Source of the DNA: Viscum album
Lineage: Eukaryota > Streptophyta > Magnoliopsida > Santalales > Viscaceae
Assembly: GCA_963277665.1 (NCBI GenBank)
Contig: OY728165.1
Span: 1,753,456,772 to 1,753,520,771 of the forward strand
Length of the DNA stretch: 64,000 nucleotides
Direction: 5' to 3'
Shown: positions 59,549 to 64,000 of the stretch, piece by piece
Numbering within the stretch: position 1 is the stretch's first letter
Layout: each line of letters begins with the position of its first letter
Translations under genes and position numbers: made by a program
The notes under the pieces: model-generated
Told to the model about the DNA's origin: nothing
Databases searched by the model: none
Seen by the model: the letters and a program-made list of their open reading frames with translations, nothing else

Positions 59549-62500
59549 CTTGAGATGAAATCTTTTGAAGAGAATCAACAAGGTTGTATGAGTAATGGAT
59601 TTTCTACTGATGATGGAGAGAATATTAATGTCATATAAAAGGAAGGTGGTATTATGGAATAAGGCAATGAGTTCTAGTTAATGGTTTGAGATGTAATTAA
59701 GATGGTTGAAGTATTTAGGTATTATAATTCAATTTTTATTAAATTTATAATTATTGTTCATTATCTATGTTTCATTAGGTATTTTAAATAATAGGTTGAT
59801 AATGATAATGAAATAGAGAAGTGATTTAAATGGAAGAGATATATTATTAACAAGAAATTATTACCCTTATTTTTTTCTTACAAAGAAAAATTGTGCTTTA
59901 GTTCATAAAGTGATAATTGAAAAGAATAGTGTAAATTAGATGTTATTGATGACCTCAGAACTGATTAATGATTTTTGGAAAGATTTGTTAATGTTATCAT
60001 TGATGAAATTTACATCACTAATTTCTTTATGGAATATGTTCAATAATATATGGATTTATTTAAGGAATAAGGGATCAAGTATGTTTTCAATATGATTTCA
60101 TGGTAATTCATGATATTACCAGGTTTTAATAGAATACATGATGAATCTATTCGAATATTTGGTACGTTCAAATTGGGATCTACTTAGTTTATTTTTGGGA
60201 TATTAATGTTATATTTATTTTGATAAATTTATTGAAAATCTTTATATATAATTAATTATGGAAGGTTAATAAGGTTAAAAATTCTTGGAATGGTTTTTGA
60301 TGAACTTTTTATGTGTTATTAGAGATTAATATATTTGTTCACCATATAAATATTTATGTATATTTGATAACATATAACCACCATTTAGTTATGATGATAA
60401 CTAAATATAATCGGAATAAATTATTATTATTTTTATTGATATTATTATCCAATAGTTCTTTAGAGAAAACATATTCACCTTTATTAGTTAGAGTATGAGA
60501 TTATGTGGAAATTGATCAAGTCACAACCAGTGGGTGAGATTATCCTTATGAAATGGAATTAAATAAATTATTTATATATTATGATTAAATTTATTCAACT
60601 TTAGGAATAATATCTTGATATAAAATTTTTCCTTGTTATTATCATTTTTTAGGAAATGAGTGATCATTTTCAAACCACATTGGTTTAAGGTTATGTGGTC
60701 TTTAACATTATTTGGATAACCCACTTTCTTACGATCAACAATACATATATCTCTATATAATTATTTCTGCTTTCCAATCATGTTAAAATGTCCTCTTATC
60801 ACCTATTTTAACCTATTTGGAAACCAAGTTATGAGTTACATTAGAAAACCATAATATATCCATATTTCCATTTTTAATCGTTATTTTATTATTTATTTGT
60901 ATTATGTGATTTTCAATCCAAGAATTTTAAAATGTTAAACCACTGATGACATAGATGAGTTTAAAGAGATATATTTATTTCATGGTTGGTAGAATGTGAC
61001 ATCCTAATATTTTATCTATTTTTTTGAAATTAATTAATATTCTTAGATATATTTCAATACATGAAACAATGTGTTTCTTTGATAGTGTGCATAACACACA
61101 ACATTAGGCTTTAGTGAACCATGATATAATAATATTATAACATATCCATTAAGTTGATGGGTATGAATAGTATAAAATAAATTATAAAAAATATATAAAA
61201 ATTTAATAGTCAATTTAAAATTGTAAATATATTCCGAGTAAATAATCAGTTAGATTTTAGTAGGGTAATTGTATTCTTCCAATGTAAGTTTTCTTTTTAA
61301 ATTATTTTTACTATATTTTTTTAAAAAATATTATAATTAAAATTTATTGTATTTATATATTTATTTGTTAAAATTATCTTCCATTATTAAATCAACATAT
61401 CAAAATTATCTCATATGTTTTTTTGGTATTTATAATGGAAAATATTGAATTTCCAGTTAATACTGAAAAATAAAGATTTATGTAAAACTAATATTTAATT
61501 TAAATTAATGAATTAATCTAAATTTCAAATTATGTTTTAAATTCACATAATTATTTTTTTATATTAAAATTATTTAAATATTTATGAAAAATATTAATAT
61601 TGTATTTTAGCATTAGTTTATTTTTGGGGTTAAAAAATGGTTTACATGAAAACTATTTTAACATGCACAATGTTTCTGGGTATTAAATAATAAAACTGAT
61701 CCCAAATTGGGAATGTTTTAAATAAAATTTATCTATTATATATAAATAAAGTTTCATTAATATTTATACAATGATTAATATTAGACATATAGTTAATATA
61801 AAATCATATTGTGTTTAAAAAATAATCATATAAAAACAATAATTTTCATCTTGTTTGTAGGTTATTATTTAAATTAATTTTTTTATTTTTTTAAAAAGAC
61901 ACATTAAAAAATATATATAATATTTTAAGTCATAATTTCGAAATTATATGGGGTTCAATTTTTTATAATTTTCAAAAAATATTAATTCATTGATGTATAG
62001 TGAAAATAATGAATTTTATTTGTAAACTGTATTCTCATTTATTGTATTTATAATGAAAAATTATATTTTTTTAAAGTAAAATATATTAATTTTTATATAT
62101 TTATTAATCTAAGTAAATTTTAATAAATTTCAAATTTAAATTGGAGATAAAATTATTGGAAATTATTGAAATAATTTTCCTTGCAAATCTTTCAGCTCTT
62201 CACTTCAACAAGATTAATTTTCAATTAAAATTTTCAATTTTTTTAATTTAATTTAGTAAAAATGATTCAATATTTGGAACCATAATAATCTAAATTATCT
62301 AATAATTTGAACTTTTTTTTAAAAATAATAATTACGAAGATAAAAAAAATTAATTAGCATAGTTAAGGTAAAAATGAGTTTACTAGGGGTTAAACTAAAT
62401 GATAAGGGATAAAATGAAAAAAAGCTAGTCTAAAATATAAATTTGGGGATAATTTGAACTTTTAATGTATAATTATTGATAATAATACTTTTTGGATCCA

Positions 62501-62904
62501 TGTTGCAGTAGAAACATATCAGCATACAATTTATTTTCATATAATTTCACGTTTTCTACCCACCTTGCATATAACACACCACCCCTATCCTCTCACATTC
62601 AATATATAAAACCATTTTGGTTCTAAAAAACCTATCTAAATCAATTAAAAAATTTCTTTATCTCATTGAATAATCCTTATTTTTTATAAAATCCATTCTA
62701 TTATTGATTTTTCTGTAAACCTATGTAAGTTACCAGAAGAAGAGGTAACATTCTTTAATGAGCTCTTTTATTTTACTTTATTCCTCCAACTACATCAATG
62801 ATTACAAAAACAATGATTATATAATGTAATATTGTCTTAAATATAATTATATGTTCTTATGTTATCTTACATATAATATAATTATATGTTTTTATGTTAT
62901 GGGA

Positions 62905-63550
62905 TATAAAATCACCATTTGTGTGTGTGGTAGACTACCACCACATGAACTGATGTTATACATTTTTTCCATTACCACCTCAAAAGGTTGGTTATGATTG
63001 TTGATAATATATATATATATATATATATTATATTATATTTTTAAAAAAATTATAACTCTTTAGTAATTATTAAATACATACTATTTTAATTTTAACTCTC
63101 TAGAGGATATTATAACATCACTCGTGTGTATGAAAGACCACTTCTTCATGAACTGATTTGACTCATTTCAAAAATGATTTAAATGGAAGATAATAAGGAC
63201 ATATTTAATAGATATATATTATATAAATATCATAATTATAAAATTAATTGCATTTTCATCATTATTAAAAAAACAATATATCATTTTCTTTCTTTTATAT
63301 TAACTCTCTGAATGATGATAACATCATTCGTGTACGTGTGGATTACCTCCTAGAGAAAGCGATGTGACCTCATTTTAACTTCTACACCATATGGATGAAA
63401 TGTTTATGTATATTTGATGAACTAATATGTTATTTATGAAATTCTGAAAATTATTCAATGATATGATATTACTTAACTACTCCCCCTCATTTTATTTAAA
63501 TAATGTAAACTTCATTCATGGGAACATATGACCTACCCTCTCTACAGCCT
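62905..63550 (+). repeat. CpG-type motifs in 3' LTR D
   Basis: Segments lie at 62905-62955 (TCACCATTTGTGTGTGTGG then ACTACCACCACATGAAC), 63117-63160 (TCACTCGTGTGTATG), 63327-63370 (TCATTCGTGTACGTGTGG then ATTACCTCC) and 63510-63550 (GGGAACATATGACCTACCCTC). Spacing is about 190-210 bp. They correspond to the four in the 5' LTR. Confidence 0.55.
63006..63030. repeat. (TA)n microsatellite
   Basis: An uninterrupted run of about 12 TA units lies between the first and second CpG-type motifs of the 3' LTR of D. A shorter TA run lies at 35865-35884 in LTR C. Confidence 0.9.
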
Positions 63551-64000
63551 CGACATTCATAATTTATCAAAAAAAATATTTCATGTTTTTTATTAAATGT
63601 GTAATTGATGTATAAATATTAAAAATATTTCTCTAATAATATTTTGGATATTATTAAACAGTTATCAATTTAATAAAAAAGAAAATAAAAAATCAGAACA
63701 TATATATAAAATAAAGCAGTTATTACGCAAAACATTACATTAACATGGAATTATTAATAAATGGATAATAAAATGTCATAGGTAAACTTTATATGGTATG
63801 ATATTTGTAATTGTGTTTCTGTAATAGATTTATAATAAAATTATATTTATTATATTTAGTGTTCGATCATGTACGAAGGAAGAAAAGACTTACCCAAGGG
63901 ACTTACATCTCACTTTTTATATTAATGTGACATATTTAATATTCACCACATTTCTATTTAAATTGGTTTATATATTTCCAATTAATGTGTCTCATGATTC

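Larger units (their letters stand above)
58558..60994 (+). mobile_element. Short internal region of element D (gag remnant, pol mostly absent)
   Basis: The region is only 2.4 kb, against 4.7 kb in element C. It holds the PBS, a gag start region near 59115-59160 and two zinc-knuckle remnants (59353-59391 and 59508-59548). After the knuckles I find no RT YXDD, RNase H or integrase motif. It ends at the TGTGACATCC start of the 3' LTR. Either pol was deleted or it has decayed beyond recognition. Confidence 0.55.
60995..64000 (+). repeat. 3' LTR of element D, truncated by window edge
   Basis: It begins TGTGACATCCTAATATTTT, resembling the TGTTACACCCTAATATTTT start of the 3' LTR of C. It aligns with the 5' LTR of D, has the donor AGAAGAAGAG|GTAAC (62744/62745) and CpG-type motifs, and continues past the window end before the acceptor. 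Confidence 0.75.

Noticed and set aside
1..64000. tRNA, rRNA, CRISPR array or bacterial-type operon
   Set aside because: No tRNA cloverleaf signature, rRNA-like block, direct-repeat/spacer array or compact gene cluster was seen; the content is plant retroelement DNA.

Overview
The window looks like repeat-dominated nuclear DNA of a land plant, probably one with a large genome that removes dead DNA slowly. It is very AT-rich. I can support no intact host gene. Almost everything recognisable is long-LTR Ty3/gypsy DNA. The one readable polyprotein (38.6-43.1 kb) has the domain order and C-terminal chromodomain of the plant Tekay/Del chromovirus clade, and its primer-binding site matches plant initiator Met-tRNA. 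Species cannot be determined from the sequence. Many in-frame stops sit where the family has Gln or Arg codons, as expected from C-to-T decay of methylated DNA.

Layout. 1-16060: two related plus-strand LTRs (A, cut by the window edge; B) and an LTR fragment (F). Between them lie degenerate internal regions holding gag/protease traces and two copies of a hairpin-bearing minisatellite. 16061-29840: a minus-strand block ordered LTR - pol - LTR - truncated pol, both internal parts lacking gag. 29841-34522: unassigned, with a protease-like trace and minus-strand coding-like patches. 34528-46954: a full-length 12.4 kb chromovirus (C) with 3.84 kb LTRs, 5-bp target duplication CATCA, PBS, gag, protease, RT, RNase H, integrase, chromodomain and PPT, all broken by stops or frameshifts. 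46960-53691: unassigned, with a less AT-rich island near its right end. 53692-64000: element D with a 4.9 kb 5' LTR, a short 2.4 kb internal region and a 3' LTR cut by the window edge.

The LTRs share an architecture although their sequences have diverged widely. A TATA box follows a CT-rich tract; about 150 bases later comes a conserved AAGAAGAG|GTAA splice-donor-like site; then two to four copies of a CGTACGTAC-type motif at about 190-bp spacing; then a conserved block with short tandem arrays; then a polypyrimidine tract ending in AG; then the PBS some 220 bases on. I read this as a 1.8-2.6 kb intron inside the LTR. That intron and its periodic CpG-rich motif are the most interesting signals here.

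The elements would have worked as ordinary retrotransposons (LTR promoter, Gag particle, protease/RT/RNase H copying, chromodomain-guided integrase). No copy here looks able to do so now. Boundaries marked 'about' come from by-eye alignment.
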